Part shown: positions 32,479-40,530 of the stretch, in pieces
Layout of the letters: each line of letters opens with the position of its first letter
Position numbering within the stretch: position 1 is the first letter of the stretch
Origin: CAYPGJ01 sp050174775
GTDB taxonomy: Bacteria > Planctomycetota > Phycisphaerae > Phycisphaerales > UBA1924
DNA: 64,000 bases
NCBI GenBank assembly: GCA_050174775.1
Contig: JBFXJP010000010.1
Location: 9,418 to 73,417 of the forward strand
Direction: 5' to 3'
Position numbers and translations under genes: made by a program
Notes under the pieces: generated by a model
Seen by the model: the letters and a program-made list of their open reading frames with translations, nothing else
What the model was told of the DNA's origin: nothing
The model's database searches: none

Positions 32479-34683
32479 TCAGCCGTTCCAGCGTTTGAGC
32501 CAGAGTGCGTTGAGGACGACGGAGACGGAGGAGAGGGACATGGCGCCTGCGGCGAGCATGGGGTGGAGGTAGCCCAGGGCGGCGACGGGGACGAGGGCGA
32601 TGTTGTAGGCGAAGGCCCAGAAGAGGCCGAGGTAGATGCGTCGGAGCATGGCGCGGCTGAGTCGGATGGAGCGCGCGATGGCGCGGACGTCTCCGCCGAC
32701 GAGGACGACGTGTCCGGCTTCCATGGCGACGTCTGTCCCTGAACCCATGGCGATGCCGAGGTCGGCGCGGGCGAGGGCGGGGGCGTCGTTGACGCCGTCG
32801 CCGACCATGGCGACGACGCGGCCTGCTTCCTGCAGCTCGCGGACCTTGGCTTCTTTTTCCTGTGGGCGGACGCCCGCGAGGACTTCGTCGACGCCCACGG
32901 CCTTGCCTACCGCCTCACCCGTCGCGCGGTTGTCGCCGGTCATGAGGATGACGGAGAGGCCCAGGGAGTGGAGGTCATCGACGGCCTGTTTGGCGCCGTC
33001 CTTGAGTGTGTCCTGGAGGGCGATGTGGGCGAGGAGTGTGTTTGAAGTCTCGTCACGGACTTCGACGACGGTGCGGCCTGCGGCCTGCAGCGTGCGCACG
33101 GATTCGGAATCTTCGGAGGGACGGCCGACGAAGATGCGGCGATCTGCCACGTGCGCGCGCACGCCCCCGCCCGCTTCGCTCTCGAACTCGCTTGCCTCGA
33201 TGAGCGCGAGTGATCGCTCTTCCGCGTGCCTGACGATGGCGCGCGCGATGGGGTGCTCGCTGCGGGACTCGACGGCGGCGGCCAGGGCGAGCGCACCGTC
33301 TTCGTGTTCGCGCACCTCGACGACTTCCTGCTTGCCTTTGGTGAGCGTGCCCGTCTTGTCGAGGATGATGGCGTTGACGCGCCCGGCGCGTTCGAGGGCT
33401 CCGGCGTTTTTGATGAGGATGCCCCGTCGGGCGCCGAGGCCCGTGCCGACCATGATGGCCGCGGGCGTGGCGAGGCCGAGGGCGCAGGGGCACGCGACGA
33501 TGAGGACGGCGACGGCGGCGATCACGCCCTGGGCCCAGTCCCGCGTGAAGCCCCATGCCAGGAGCGTGACGAGCGCGATGACGAGCACTACGGGCACGAA
33601 CCACCCGGACACGGCATCGGCGAGCCGCTGGACGCGGGCCTTGCCGGACTGGGCGCGGCGGACCAGATCGACGATCTGCGCGAGCGCCGCGTCTTTGCCG
33701 ACCTTGGTGGCTTTGCACACGAGTGCGCCGGAGGCGTTGACGGTCCCTCCGATGACCTCGTCGCCCTTGGCCTTGTCGACGGGGACGGACTCTCCGGTGA
33801 CCATGGACTCATCCACGGCGCTCTTGCCCTCGAGGACGACGCCGTCGACGGGCACGCGTTGCCCCGGGCGGACGATCACCTCGTCCCCCACCACGATCTC
33901 GCGCACGGGCAGCTCGACCTCGCGCCCCTGCCGACGCACGATGCCCACGGCGGGCTGGAGGTCCATGAGCGAGGCGATGGAGGAGCCCGCGGAGGCGCGA
34001 GCGCGGGCCTCCATCCATTTGCCCAGCGCGATGAGCGCGAGGATCACGGCCGCGGTGTCGAAGTAGAAATGATGGGCGCCGGAGAGGAGGGTATAGAGGC
34101 TGTACAGGAATGCGACGGACGTGCCGAGGGCGACGAGCGTGTCCATGTTGGCGGACGCGTGCTTGAGGGCGCGCCAGGCGCCCTTGTAGTAGGCCGCGCC
34201 GATGTAGAGCTGCAGGGGGGTGGTGAGCGCGAGCTGCAGCCACCCGCTCCACGTCGTCATGACGAACATGCCGAGGATGGCGACGGGGATGGCGAACGCC
34301 ACACCGACGAGCGCACGGGTGCGCCACTGCGCGGCTTCCTTCTCGTTGTCGGCGAGCAGGTGCTGCGCGTGGTCATCGTGTGCCGTGTGGTCGGGATGGT
34401 GGTGGACGTGGAGGTCGGTTGCACCGACGTCGCTTCGCGAAGTCGGTGGCACGCGGGCATCGCCTTCGGCGCGGATGGACTTCACGTCGTACCCGGCCCG
34501 CTCGACGGCCTCGCGGACCGCGCGCTCGCGGGCTCGGGCGTCATCCACGTCCACCACGGCCTCGCGCATGGCGAAGTTGACGCTGGCGTCGGTGACGCCC
34601 TCGGCGTGCTTGAGGGCCTTTTCGATGCGTGCGACGCAGGAGCCGCAGTGCATCCCGTCGATACGGAGGGTGAGTTGTCCCAT
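32479..34683 (-). CDS. copA: Copper-translocating P-type ATPase
   Basis: A 734-residue P1B-1 ATPase exporting Cu+. The N-terminal HMA domain has MHCGSC at 11-16. A His-rich linker (HVHHHPDHTAHDDHAQH) follows. The transmembrane metal site is CPC at 398-400, the phosphorylated Asp442 lies in DKTGTLT, HP in SEHPIARAI and GDGVNDAP follow. YN in TM7 and MSLSS in TM8 mark the Cu+ subgroup. ATG 34681-34683 begins exactly at the HMA domain; the longer open frame is antisense to rlmE. No copper regulator is adjacent. Confidence 0.94.
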   Translation of the reverse strand: MGQLTLRIDGMHCGSCVARIEKALKHAEGVTDASVNFAMREAVVDVDDARARERAVREAVERAGYDVKSIRAEGDARVPPTSRSDVGATDLHVHHHPDHTAHDDHAQHLLADNEKEAAQWRTRALVGVAFAIPVAILGMFVMTTWSGWLQLALTTPLQLYIGAAYYKGAWRALKHASANMDTLVALGTSVAFLYSLYTLLSGAHHFYFDTAAVILALIALGKWMEARARASAGSSIASLMDLQPAVGIVRRQGREVELPVREIVVGDEVIVRPGQRVPVDGVVLEGKSAVDESMVTGESVPVDKAKGDEVIGGTVNASGALVCKATKVGKDAALAQIVDLVRRAQSGKARVQRLADAVSGWFVPVVLVIALVTLLAWGFTRDWAQGVIAAVAVLIVACPCALGLATPAAIMVGTGLGARRGILIKNAGALERAGRVNAIILDKTGTLTKGKQEVVEVREHEDGALALAAAVESRSEHPIARAIVRHAEERSLALIEASEFESEAGGGVRAHVADRRIFVGRPSEDSESVRTLQAAGRTVVEVRDETSNTLLAHIALQDTLKDGAKQAVDDLHSLGLSVILMTGDNRATGEAVGKAVGVDEVLAGVRPQEKEAKVRELQEAGRVVAMVGDGVNDAPALARADLGIAMGSGTDVAMEAGHVVLVGGDVRAIARSIRLSRAMLRRIYLGLFWAFAYNIALVPVAALGYLHPMLAAGAMSLSSVSVVLNALWLKRWNG

Positions 34684-34743
34684 GTGCGTCGGAACGGTAG
34701 GCCGAGACCGGGGCGGACAAGGGTCGAGCCCGGGTGTGCGGCG

Positions 34744-34749
34744 TAGACT
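34744..34749 (+). promoter_or_regulatory. TAGACT box 6 nt before rlmE (leaderless-type)
   Basis: GCGTAGACTGGGCGC directly precedes ATG 34756. The 6-nt gap excludes a Shine-Dalgarno and places the predicted +1 at the start codon. Confidence 0.42.
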
Positions 34750-34755
34750 GGGCGC

Positions 34756-35349
34756 ATGGCGCCCAGACGCGTGTTGCACGACAAGTATTTCAAGCAGGCG
34801 AAGGAGGAGGGGTATCTTGCGCGCTCGGCGTACAAGCTGAAGGAGCTGCAGCAGCGTTTCGGGCTGATCCGCAAGGGGGATCGGGTGCTGGATTTGGGCT
34901 GTGCGCCGGGGGCGTGGCTGCAGGTGGCGCTGGAGGTCGTGGGCCCGGACGGGGTGGTGGTGGGGCTGGATCTGAAGGAGGTGGACGAGCGGCTCGTGCC
35001 GGGGGCGTTCTCGATGGTGGGTGATGCGTTCGAGATTGATCCGAAGGCGTTGATGGGCGAGTCGGGCAAGCCGTTCGACGTGGTGCTGTCGGACATGGCG
35101 CCGAACACGTCGGGGCACGGCGACGATCTGCGCTCGTCACATCTGTGTCATCGGGTGCTGGACGTGGTGGGCGCGGTGTTGAGGCCGGGGGGGAACATGG
35201 CGATGAAGATTCTGGAGGGGGCGATGTACAACGAGGTGCTGCAGCGGACCAAGGGCATGTTCCCGGATGCGAAGGGGTTCAAGCCGAAGGCGAGCCGCGA
35301 GGTCTCGCGCGAGATGTACATCGTGGGGACGCGGCACAGGCCCGCGTGA
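34756..35349 (+). CDS. rlmE: 23S rRNA 2'-O-methyltransferase (FtsJ/RrmJ)
   Basis: A 197-residue SAM-dependent enzyme that methylates the ribose of U2552 in 23S rRNA. The SAM motif is VLDLGCAPGAWLQVA. The catalytic K-D-K-E tetrad is readable as Lys27 (RSAYKL), Asp113 (LSDMAPNTSG), Lys151 (MKILEG) and Glu186 (SREMYIV). Length is typical. It is divergent from copA, with a TAGACT box 6 nt before ATG, so it is probably leaderless. Confidence 0.94.
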   Translation: MAPRRVLHDKYFKQAKEEGYLARSAYKLKELQQRFGLIRKGDRVLDLGCAPGAWLQVALEVVGPDGVVVGLDLKEVDERLVPGAFSMVGDAFEIDPKALMGESGKPFDVVLSDMAPNTSGHGDDLRSSHLCHRVLDVVGAVLRPGGNMAMKILEGAMYNEVLQRTKGMFPDAKGFKPKASREVSREMYIVGTRHRPA

Positions 35350-35382
35350 GTGTGCCGCCGTAAGCGCCGCTGTGCGGACGGG

Positions 35383-35805
35383 TCAGTCCTCACACGAAAG
35401 AAAGTACTCGGACACGCCGCAGTAGGGGTCGGTGACGATGGTCATCGTCGGCAGGCGGTCCTTGCAGCATACGCCCGCGCACATGTATATCACTTCGCAG
35501 TCAATATGCACTCGGCGCACGCACGCGAACCATGCCATCCACCACTCGGGGCAGCAGATGCAACAACTGCCCGGCAGCGGATCGCACAGCGGGACCGGGG
35601 GGCAGTACTTCAGCTGGTTCGGCACGAGGAGCCCTTCGGGCGTGATGCACTCGCCCCAGCAGATGCCGTCGTTGTAGTAGCCGAGGTTGACAGGGTCGCA
35701 CGTGCAGTGCCACGGGGTGACGGCGTCGGCCTCGCCCGCGAGCGATGCGAGGAGCAGAGCCACGATCGGCGCAACACAGGCCCTCCGACTTTTCCGTCGA
35801 TTCAC
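35383..35805 (-). CDS. Small Cys-rich exported protein (locus A)
   Basis: A 140-residue protein of unknown function. The signal peptide NRRKSRRACVAPIVALLLASLAGEADA is followed by a short mature part with 17 cysteines, including clusters CTC, SCCICC and GVCC, so it is probably heavily disulfide-bonded outside the cytoplasm. GTG 35803-35805 has a strong GGAGGT 6 nt upstream. It lies 28 nt after the pilin-like gene and is presumably cotranscribed. A second small Cys-rich exported protein at 59341-59640 also neighbours a pilin-like gene. Confidence 0.75.
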   Translation of the reverse strand: MNRRKSRRACVAPIVALLLASLAGEADAVTPWHCTCDPVNLGYYNDGICWGECITPEGLLVPNQLKYCPPVPLCDPLPGSCCICCPEWWMAWFACVRRVHIDCEVIYMCAGVCCKDRLPTMTIVTDPYCGVSEYFLSCED

Positions 35806-35833
35806 GACCGCACCTCCGTTGAGAGTATTTGCC

Positions 35834-36586
35834 TCAGAAATCGATGCCGAGATACCCGTTCACCGTTTCGAGCACCGGCACGCCGCGCTCGGCGGTGCGT
35901 GACGTGGCGAGGACGGCGGCCGGGAACGCATCGTCCGGCGATCGATCGCTGGCCGAACCATCCGCGAACGCGACTTGCCATCGTTCAGGCTTGGCGATGA
36001 GCGAGCGATGCAGGAGCACGCCTTTGCGGTCGGGGAAGGCGATCTGCGCGCGGCGCACGACGGCGTAATGCTGCGCCTGCTGCGTGACATTCAGGATCTG
36101 TTCGCCGGGCGCGCCCGGCCACATGCCCGGGGACGTCAGCATGGTTTTCGAATACCGGTACAGCGTGGGGAGGTAGCGGGTGCGAGTCTGCTCGTCGCCG
36201 TACTTCGCCATGTTGATCTGGCCGTCCAGATCGTCGTAGCCGAGCGTGCTGTGCCACTCGCGCTTGTAGACCCCGAGGTGCGTGCCCAGGAGCTGAGGCC
36301 ACGTACGTGTCTGTGAGAAGTACATGCACTGCTGACTCGGCACGTTCTCCGTCTCGTACGCAGCAGCGCTCGCGGGGTCGCCCGGAAGCCCCATGTTCGG
36401 CATCGAATCGTCATGATCGGCGGACCACACCGCAAAGTCCTGCATGCACACGCGCAGGTGGTCGACATCTGTCAGGCGGGCCGCTTGGGCCGCGGCGCCC
36501 TGGAACGACGTGACGCCTACGAAACCCAGCAGGCTCACGACGAGCGTGGCCGCCACACAATCGGTCAGACGAAAGGACTGTCCCAC
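35834..36586 (-). CDS. Pilin-like membrane-anchored protein (locus A)
   Basis: A 250-residue protein. A single N-terminal hydrophobic helix (SFRLTDCVAATLVVSLLGFVGV) is followed by HLRVCMQDFAVWSADHDDSMPN and a C-terminal WQVAFADGSASD. This matches the layout of planctomycete H-X9-DG pilin-like proteins, but the helix lacks the canonical G-F-T-L-V-E cleavage motif, so processing is doubtful. Its SFRL(A/T)D start closely resembles the internal helix of the sigma-linked protein at 56551. GTG 36584-36586 has AAAGGAG 5 nt upstream. The next gene is the Cys-rich protein. Confidence 0.7.
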   Translation of the reverse strand: MGQSFRLTDCVAATLVVSLLGFVGVTSFQGAAAQAARLTDVDHLRVCMQDFAVWSADHDDSMPNMGLPGDPASAAAYETENVPSQQCMYFSQTRTWPQLLGTHLGVYKREWHSTLGYDDLDGQINMAKYGDEQTRTRYLPTLYRYSKTMLTSPGMWPGAPGEQILNVTQQAQHYAVVRRAQIAFPDRKGVLLHRSLIAKPERWQVAFADGSASDRSPDDAFPAAVLATSRTAERGVPVLETVNGYLGIDF

Positions 36587-36656
36587 GGATGCTCCTTTCC
36601 CGCCATGCACACTATATTGTTGCTTGGCGAAAAATCGCTGTACATCAATCCTACGC

Positions 36657-36686
36657 AATATATCGGCGACTGATGCCGGTATTCAA
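36657..36686 (-). promoter_or_regulatory. Candidate promoter of the locus A operon
   Basis: On the minus strand, TTGAAT (36681-36686) and TATATT (36657-36662) are spaced by 18 nt in a conspicuously AT-rich patch. The expected +1 is near 36650, about 64 nt before GTG 36586. A short GCGA-TTTT-TCGC hairpin lies in the leader. Confidence 0.5.
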
Positions 36687-36721
36687 GAGTCGGCTTCATA
36701 TATTGTTCCGATAATGAAAGG

Positions 36722-36757
36722 CCGCGGGCCCCGGCTTGTGCACCGGAGCCCGCGGTC
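36722..36757 (-). terminator. Probable 3' hairpin of RNase P RNA transcript
   Basis: CCGCGGGC and CCGG arms pair with CCGG and GCCCGCGG around an 8-nt loop directly after the RNase P RNA body. On the minus strand it is followed by CCTTTCATT, a weak T tract. Confidence 0.6.
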
Positions 36758-36762
36758 AAGAG

Positions 36763-37188
36763 AGGCCGAACGCGTCCGTACGCCGAATTCTGTGCCCGCG
36801 TCGGTGTGACCCGTCGTGGGCTCGCGACCATTTCTCTGGGCGGCTCGTTGCCGAGCCGCTCGAGCGGTCTACCCGCCGTCCGCCATCGCTGGGCGCCCGG
36901 ACCCGGCGCCGACCTTGCGGTCGCGGAGGCTGCTTGACCTTGCACGCGGTGGGGCTTGCCGTGCCACGCTCGTCACCGAGCGCGCGGTGCGCTCTTACCG
37001 CACCGTTTCACCCTTGCCTGATCCCCTTGCGGGGCCATCGGCGGTTTGTTCTCTGTGGCGCTATCCCTCGCCTCTCGGCCTCGAAAGAGAGGCGGGTGGG
37101 TGTTGCCCACCACCGTGGTCCATGACGTGTTCGGACGTTCCTCCGGCGGCATGGGCCGCCGGCGGTCGCGTGTCCGCGTTCGCCGGAT
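36763..37188 (-). ncRNA. rnpB: RNase P RNA, bacterial type A
   Basis: The catalytic RNA that trims tRNA 5' leaders. On the minus strand the 5' region carries GAGGAACGTCCGAACACG (P4-side consensus). The middle has AGGGTGAAACGGTGCGGTAA, then a GGTAGACC segment, and the 3' region ACAGAATTCGGC. The P1 ends pair as CGAACGCG (complement of 37175-37182) with CGCGTTCG (complement of 36767-36774). Ends are estimated from P1. About 425 nt is normal for a high-GC type A RNA. Open frames across this interval are not genes. Confidence 0.95.
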
Positions 37189-37202
37189 GGTAGGCGTGGC
37201 GG

Positions 37203-37208
37203 TAGCAT
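37203..37208 (+). promoter_or_regulatory. TAGCAT box 9 nt before the gene at 37218 (leaderless-type)
   Basis: TAGCAT is followed by CCCGCCCGT and ATG 37218 with no Shine-Dalgarno. It lies in the short gap divergent from the RNase P RNA gene. Confidence 0.38.
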
Positions 37209-37217
37209 CCCGCCCGT

Positions 37218-38303
37218 ATGCCCTCGGGCGGAACGACATCCAAAGGACCGTCGTGGCGGGCGCTCGTCTGGCTTGAAGAGAGCCAGAGCGCGCTCGTGCG
37301 GCAGATCGGCGAGGTGGCGCGCATGCGCGTCACGGCGTGTGGCTGTCCGGGACGCGGACGCAGCGCGTCGGTGGCGGAAAGTCTGGGGGCCGAAGGGTTT
37401 ACGGATCTGCGCCACGCGCTGACCTCGGCGGAGGTGGACGTTGCGCTCTTCGCGACGGCCGCGGGTGAGGAAGGCAAGGGGCCCTCCCCGCTCGATGACG
37501 CGGAGACATTGCGGATCGCGGGAGAGCGTGGCGTGGCGCTGGTAAGCCTGGAACCGAGCCCGTCCTCGGTGGTCATGTCTCGGAGGGTGACAAAGGCGCT
37601 GACGGGGGTTGGTCGTGCGGAGGGGAGCGCGATCGTGAAGTTCGTGCCGAGCACGAGAAGAACCAAAGGCTTCCGCGCGGCGCGCGAGGTGCTGGAGGCG
37701 GTGGGTCCCGCACGGACCGTCTCGATCTCCCAGCGGAGCGGACTGGGGCAGGGCTCGCTCAGCGCGAAGCTCTACGACGCGATGCTCACGCTGCTCGTGC
37801 TGCAGGGCGAGCCGGAAGTGATCGACGCGGCCAACTCGGGGCCGGACACCTCCGGGGGCGTGCATCTGGCGCCGGGCGAGAACCTGCGCACCCTGCGGGG
37901 CGACATGACCGCGAACCTGCGGTTCGGGTCGGGGCGGTCGGCGTCGATCGTCCTGAGCGAGTCGGCGGGCAGATGGTTCCGCGGCGTGACGGTGATCTCG
38001 CGCGGCGGATGCGTGCGCCTCGACGACAAATCCTTCGAAGTCATCGACCAGACCGGCCGGACCACCGATCGGTCAAGAACCAGGCTCACCACGGGCGGGA
38101 GAGAGGACCCTGACGCGACGCCGGAAGCGGGCGGAGCGCAGGCGATGGGCGAGCAGATCGCGGCCATTCTCGAGGGCCGAGCGGAATCCGAGAGCGCCGT
38201 GGAGCGGGAGACCGCTCTGGCGATGTGTGAAGCGGCGCTGCTGAGCGCACGCACGGGGCAGGGGGAATCTCCCGCCACCATCCTGCGGATGGCCGGGGGC
38301 TGA
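37218..38303 (+). CDS. Oxidoreductase-like conserved protein (Gfo/Idh-like fold suspected)
   Basis: A 361-residue protein I cannot assign firmly. The order of elements resembles the Gfo/Idh/MocA layout: a first strand ALVWLEESQSALVRQI, then RGRSASVAESLGAEGF, VDVALFATAAG and ETLRIAGERGVALVSLEP, followed by a larger beta domain. The GxGxxG dinucleotide motif and the EKP catalytic triplet are missing, so it may not be an active dehydrogenase. The last 90 residues are polar and helical. It probably lacks a 5' leader. Confidence 0.6.
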   Translation: MPSGGTTSKGPSWRALVWLEESQSALVRQIGEVARMRVTACGCPGRGRSASVAESLGAEGFTDLRHALTSAEVDVALFATAAGEEGKGPSPLDDAETLRIAGERGVALVSLEPSPSSVVMSRRVTKALTGVGRAEGSAIVKFVPSTRRTKGFRAAREVLEAVGPARTVSISQRSGLGQGSLSAKLYDAMLTLLVLQGEPEVIDAANSGPDTSGGVHLAPGENLRTLRGDMTANLRFGSGRSASIVLSESAGRWFRGVTVISRGGCVRLDDKSFEVIDQTGRTTDRSRTRLTTGGREDPDATPEAGGAQAMGEQIAAILEGRAESESAVERETALAMCEAALLSARTGQGESPATILRMAGG

Positions 38304-38432
38304 TCGGGTCGGGCGTGAAATGCGCGGGAAACACGAACCTCAACCCGGGCGGCGCGCATCAGTACTAGAGTCACCGACGAGCCGCGAGGCGTGCGCCCAC
38401 GGCAACCAGGCCCCAGGACCAAGGAGCAGCGA

Positions 38433-38942
38433 ATGCGAGGATGGATGACGGGCGCGGGCATGTTGGGCGCGGCAAGCGTGATCTGCGTGGCGGCGCTGGC
38501 GGGCGATGAGAAGATCATCCCGGCGGGCTCGATCGCGCCGGAGTGGACGCTCAAGGACTCGTCCAACAAGGACCACAAACTCTCCGACTACAAGGGCAAG
38601 ATCGTCGTCATGGACTTCTGGGCCACCTGGTGCGGACCGTGCAAGCGCGCCATGCCCACCGTGCAGAAGATCCACGAGGAGTACAAGGACAAGGACGTCG
38701 TGGTGTTCGGCGTGAACTGCTGGGAGAAGAGCGATCCCGCCCAGTACATGCGCCAGCAGAAGTACACCTACACGCTTCTCCTCCGCGCCGACGACGTCGC
38801 CGCGAAGTACGGCGTCGGCGGCATCCCCGCCTTCTTCATCATCGACCGTGACGGCAAGGTCGCCTTCAGCGAGACGGGCTTCGGCCCCAACAGCGAGAAG
38901 GAGATCCGCGCCGCGCTCGAGAAGCTGATGAACAAGTCCTGA
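38433..38942 (+). CDS. TlpA-like exported thioredoxin-fold protein
   Basis: A 169-residue protein. The signal peptide MRGWMTGAGMLGAASVICVAALA precedes an AhpC/TSA-TlpA domain with the redox pair Cys67 and Cys70 in DFWATWCGPCKRAMP and the cis-Pro in GGIPAFFIID. It should act as a periplasmic thiol-disulfide reductant, for example in cytochrome c or disulfide repair. ATG 38433 has AAGGAG 6 nt upstream. A strong terminator follows. The abundance of Cys-rich exported proteins in the window offers possible clients. Confidence 0.9.
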   Translation: MRGWMTGAGMLGAASVICVAALAGDEKIIPAGSIAPEWTLKDSSNKDHKLSDYKGKIVVMDFWATWCGPCKRAMPTVQKIHEEYKDKDVVVFGVNCWEKSDPAQYMRQQKYTYTLLLRADDVAAKYGVGGIPAFFIIDRDGKVAFSETGFGPNSEKEIRAALEKLMNKS

Positions 38943-38974
38943 GGCGCACAGCACTCAACGCACACGAATCCCCA

Positions 38975-39004
38975 GCCCCGCGCACCCGCGCGGGGTTTTT
39001 CGTT
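38975..39004 (+). terminator. Rho-independent terminator after the TlpA-like gene
   Basis: CCCCGCGC-ACC-CGCGCGGGG is followed by TTTTTCGTT, 33 nt past the stop codon. Confidence 0.9.
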
Positions 39005-39020
39005 GCGCTCCCGCAGCGCC

Positions 39021-39311
39021 TCAACCCTCCAGATCGAGCGAGGGCTTCGCGTCCGCCGTCGTCGAGCCGTCGCGACCGTACATCGCGTGCTCCTGACGGT
39101 CCTCGTGCGATTCCTCGTGCGAGTTCCCCTTGGTCGAGCGCACCGCCTCGGCCAGCGAAACCTCATCCACCGGCGCCTCCAAACCCTCAGGGTTCAGATG
39201 GAAACGGCGATTCTCCGCCTCCGCCGCGCGACGCGTGTCGCGCACCGCGTTCCGCTCCGCCTGCGCGGAGCCCGCCAGCGAGGACGCGATGGTCGGGGAA
39301 ATGGGGTCCAT
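39021..39311 (-). CDS. Small conserved hypothetical protein
   Basis: A 96-residue soluble protein starting MDPISPTIASSLAGSAQAER and ending in a polar tail with SLAEAVRSTKGNSHEESHEDR and a DLEG terminus. I recall similar small proteins from planctomycetes, opening with a short Ala-rich helix and closing with an EA(V)R...KGN..EE..EDRQEH motif. Function is unknown. No Shine-Dalgarno is evident before ATG 39309-39311. It converges with the TlpA-like gene. Confidence 0.65.
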   Translation of the reverse strand: MDPISPTIASSLAGSAQAERNAVRDTRRAAEAENRRFHLNPEGLEAPVDEVSLAEAVRSTKGNSHEESHEDRQEHAMYGRDGSTTADAKPSLDLEG

Positions 39312-39380
39312 GCATGTTCACTATCGGCGCCTTCTGCGCTCCCCCTTTCAAGAGCGTCTGAGAACCCTGCCGAAGGCCGA

Positions 39381-39851
39381 TTACCGGACGGCTCGCGCGC
39401 CGATCGCGTCCCGCAACGCCCCCATCAGCCCCGCGTGGCGCGCGACATCGAACACATCCTCCCGCCGCACCGCAGACGCCGGGAACGCCCAGTACACCTT
39501 CGTCCGGGTCTCCTCTCCCTCATCCTCGAACCTCGGCATCGCGTGCGCATGCAGCGTCGGATCGACGTTCCCGAAAATCGCATAGTTCATCCGGCGAAAC
39601 CGACGCGCGGGCAGCGCAACCCCGAGCGCCGCGGGAATCACATCCCCCAGAAACGCCAGGTCCGTGAGAAACCTCGCGCGCGCATCCTCGGAAAGTTCAT
39701 TGAGCGAGCCCGCGAGCGGGTCCGCGATCAGCACGCAGTACCCGGGGAGCGTCTGCTGCTCGAAGAGCGTCACGAACCCCGATGCCAACCGCGCCACGAG
39801 GGCAGGGTGCGTCCCTGCTCGGCACGCGCGCCACTGCTCCTCGATCGTCAT
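39381..39851 (-). CDS. HIT-superfamily protein with altered histidine triad
   Basis: A 156-residue protein of the HIT nucleotide hydrolase/transferase superfamily. The signature reads DPTLHAHAMPRF, so the first two His of HxHxH remain and the third is Met. The strand FGNVDPTLHAHAMPRF and the N-terminal VLIADPLAGSLNELSEDA helix fit the fold. Activity is uncertain because of the substitution, though HxHxQ forms are known in the superfamily. ATG 39849-39851 overlaps the ispF stop (ATGA), indicating coupling. Confidence 0.78.
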   Translation of the reverse strand: MTIEEQWRACRAGTHPALVARLASGFVTLFEQQTLPGYCVLIADPLAGSLNELSEDARARFLTDLAFLGDVIPAALGVALPARRFRRMNYAIFGNVDPTLHAHAMPRFEDEGEETRTKVYWAFPASAVRREDVFDVARHAGLMGALRDAIGARAVR

Positions 39852-40393
39852 CGCCAACGCCCCGATGTCGAGCCCGACGCCGCCCCTTTCTTCACCAGCA
39901 GCACCACGGCGTGCGCCTCCACGGCCCGCCCCTCCCCCACCGCGTCCACGCCCTCGTGCGACTTCCCCTTGAGATTCACGGCCGCGGGCTCCACCGAGAG
40001 AATCTTCGCGATGTTCTCGCGGATCCGATCCTTCACCGGCCCAAGCCTCGGCCGCTCCAGAATCACCGTGCAATCCAGGTTCGCCACCACCCACCCCGCC
40101 GCCGCAACTTTGTGGGCCGCCTCGGCCAGAAACACAGCGGAATCCTGAGCGTCGTGGCGCGGATCGTTGTCCGGGAACAGCTGCCCGATGTCCGGGAGCG
40201 ACAATGCCCCCAGCAGGGCGTCGGTGATGGCGTGGTAGAGGGCGTCCCCGTCCGAGTGGGCCACGGGGCCCTGAGGGTGCTCCAGCAGCAGTCCGCCCAG
40301 CACAAACGGCCGCCCTCGACCCTGTGGGGGAGGGGGCTCAAGCCGGTGCAGGTCGTAGCCATGTCCGATACGGATTGCGGAAGGGATCGACAT
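39848..40393 (-). CDS. ispF: 2-C-methyl-D-erythritol 2,4-cyclodiphosphate synthase
   Basis: A 181-residue MEP-pathway enzyme. Zinc ligands are Asp14 and His16 in RIGHGYDLHR and His54 in ALYHAITDALLG. The PDIGQLFPDNDP loop is present. The C-terminal region has LKGKSHEGVDAVGEGRAVEAH in place of the usual KATTxExLG, a variant I associate with this phylum. It feeds isopentenyl diphosphate to UppS and to the squalene/hopanoid enzymes encoded in this window. A coupled HIT gene follows. Confidence 0.93.
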   Translation of the reverse strand: MSIPSAIRIGHGYDLHRLEPPPPQGRGRPFVLGGLLLEHPQGPVAHSDGDALYHAITDALLGALSLPDIGQLFPDNDPRHDAQDSAVFLAEAAHKVAAAGWVVANLDCTVILERPRLGPVKDRIRENIAKILSVEPAAVNLKGKSHEGVDAVGEGRAVEAHAVVLLVKKGAASGSTSGRWR

Positions 40394-40423
40394 GAGGGGG
40401 TGTGAACGGGCGGTTTGCCCAAT

Positions 40424-40452
40424 TTGGCGTGCGGATTGACCGATCGTATGGT
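40424..40452 (+). promoter_or_regulatory. Candidate promoter for the lipoprotein gene at 40531
   Basis: TTGGCG (40424-40429) and TATGGT (40447-40452) are spaced by 17 nt, about 70 nt before the start codon and divergent from ispF. Confidence 0.35.
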
Positions 40453-40530
40453 ACCCGCCGCGGCGCGCGGGCCGCGCATGGCGGCGAACGCCCGCCGGCT
40501 CACCGACGTAGGGTCAGGACGGAGACAGGC

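Noticed and set aside
34684..35118. N-terminal extension of copA up to 35118
   Set aside because: The extra residues are antisense to rlmE and unlike any ATPase, while the HMA domain begins right at ATG 34681-34683.
36736..37865. Open frames across the 36.7-37.2 kb interval on both strands
   Set aside because: The interval holds the RNase P RNA consensus segments and P1 pairing, and the encoded peptides have no family features.
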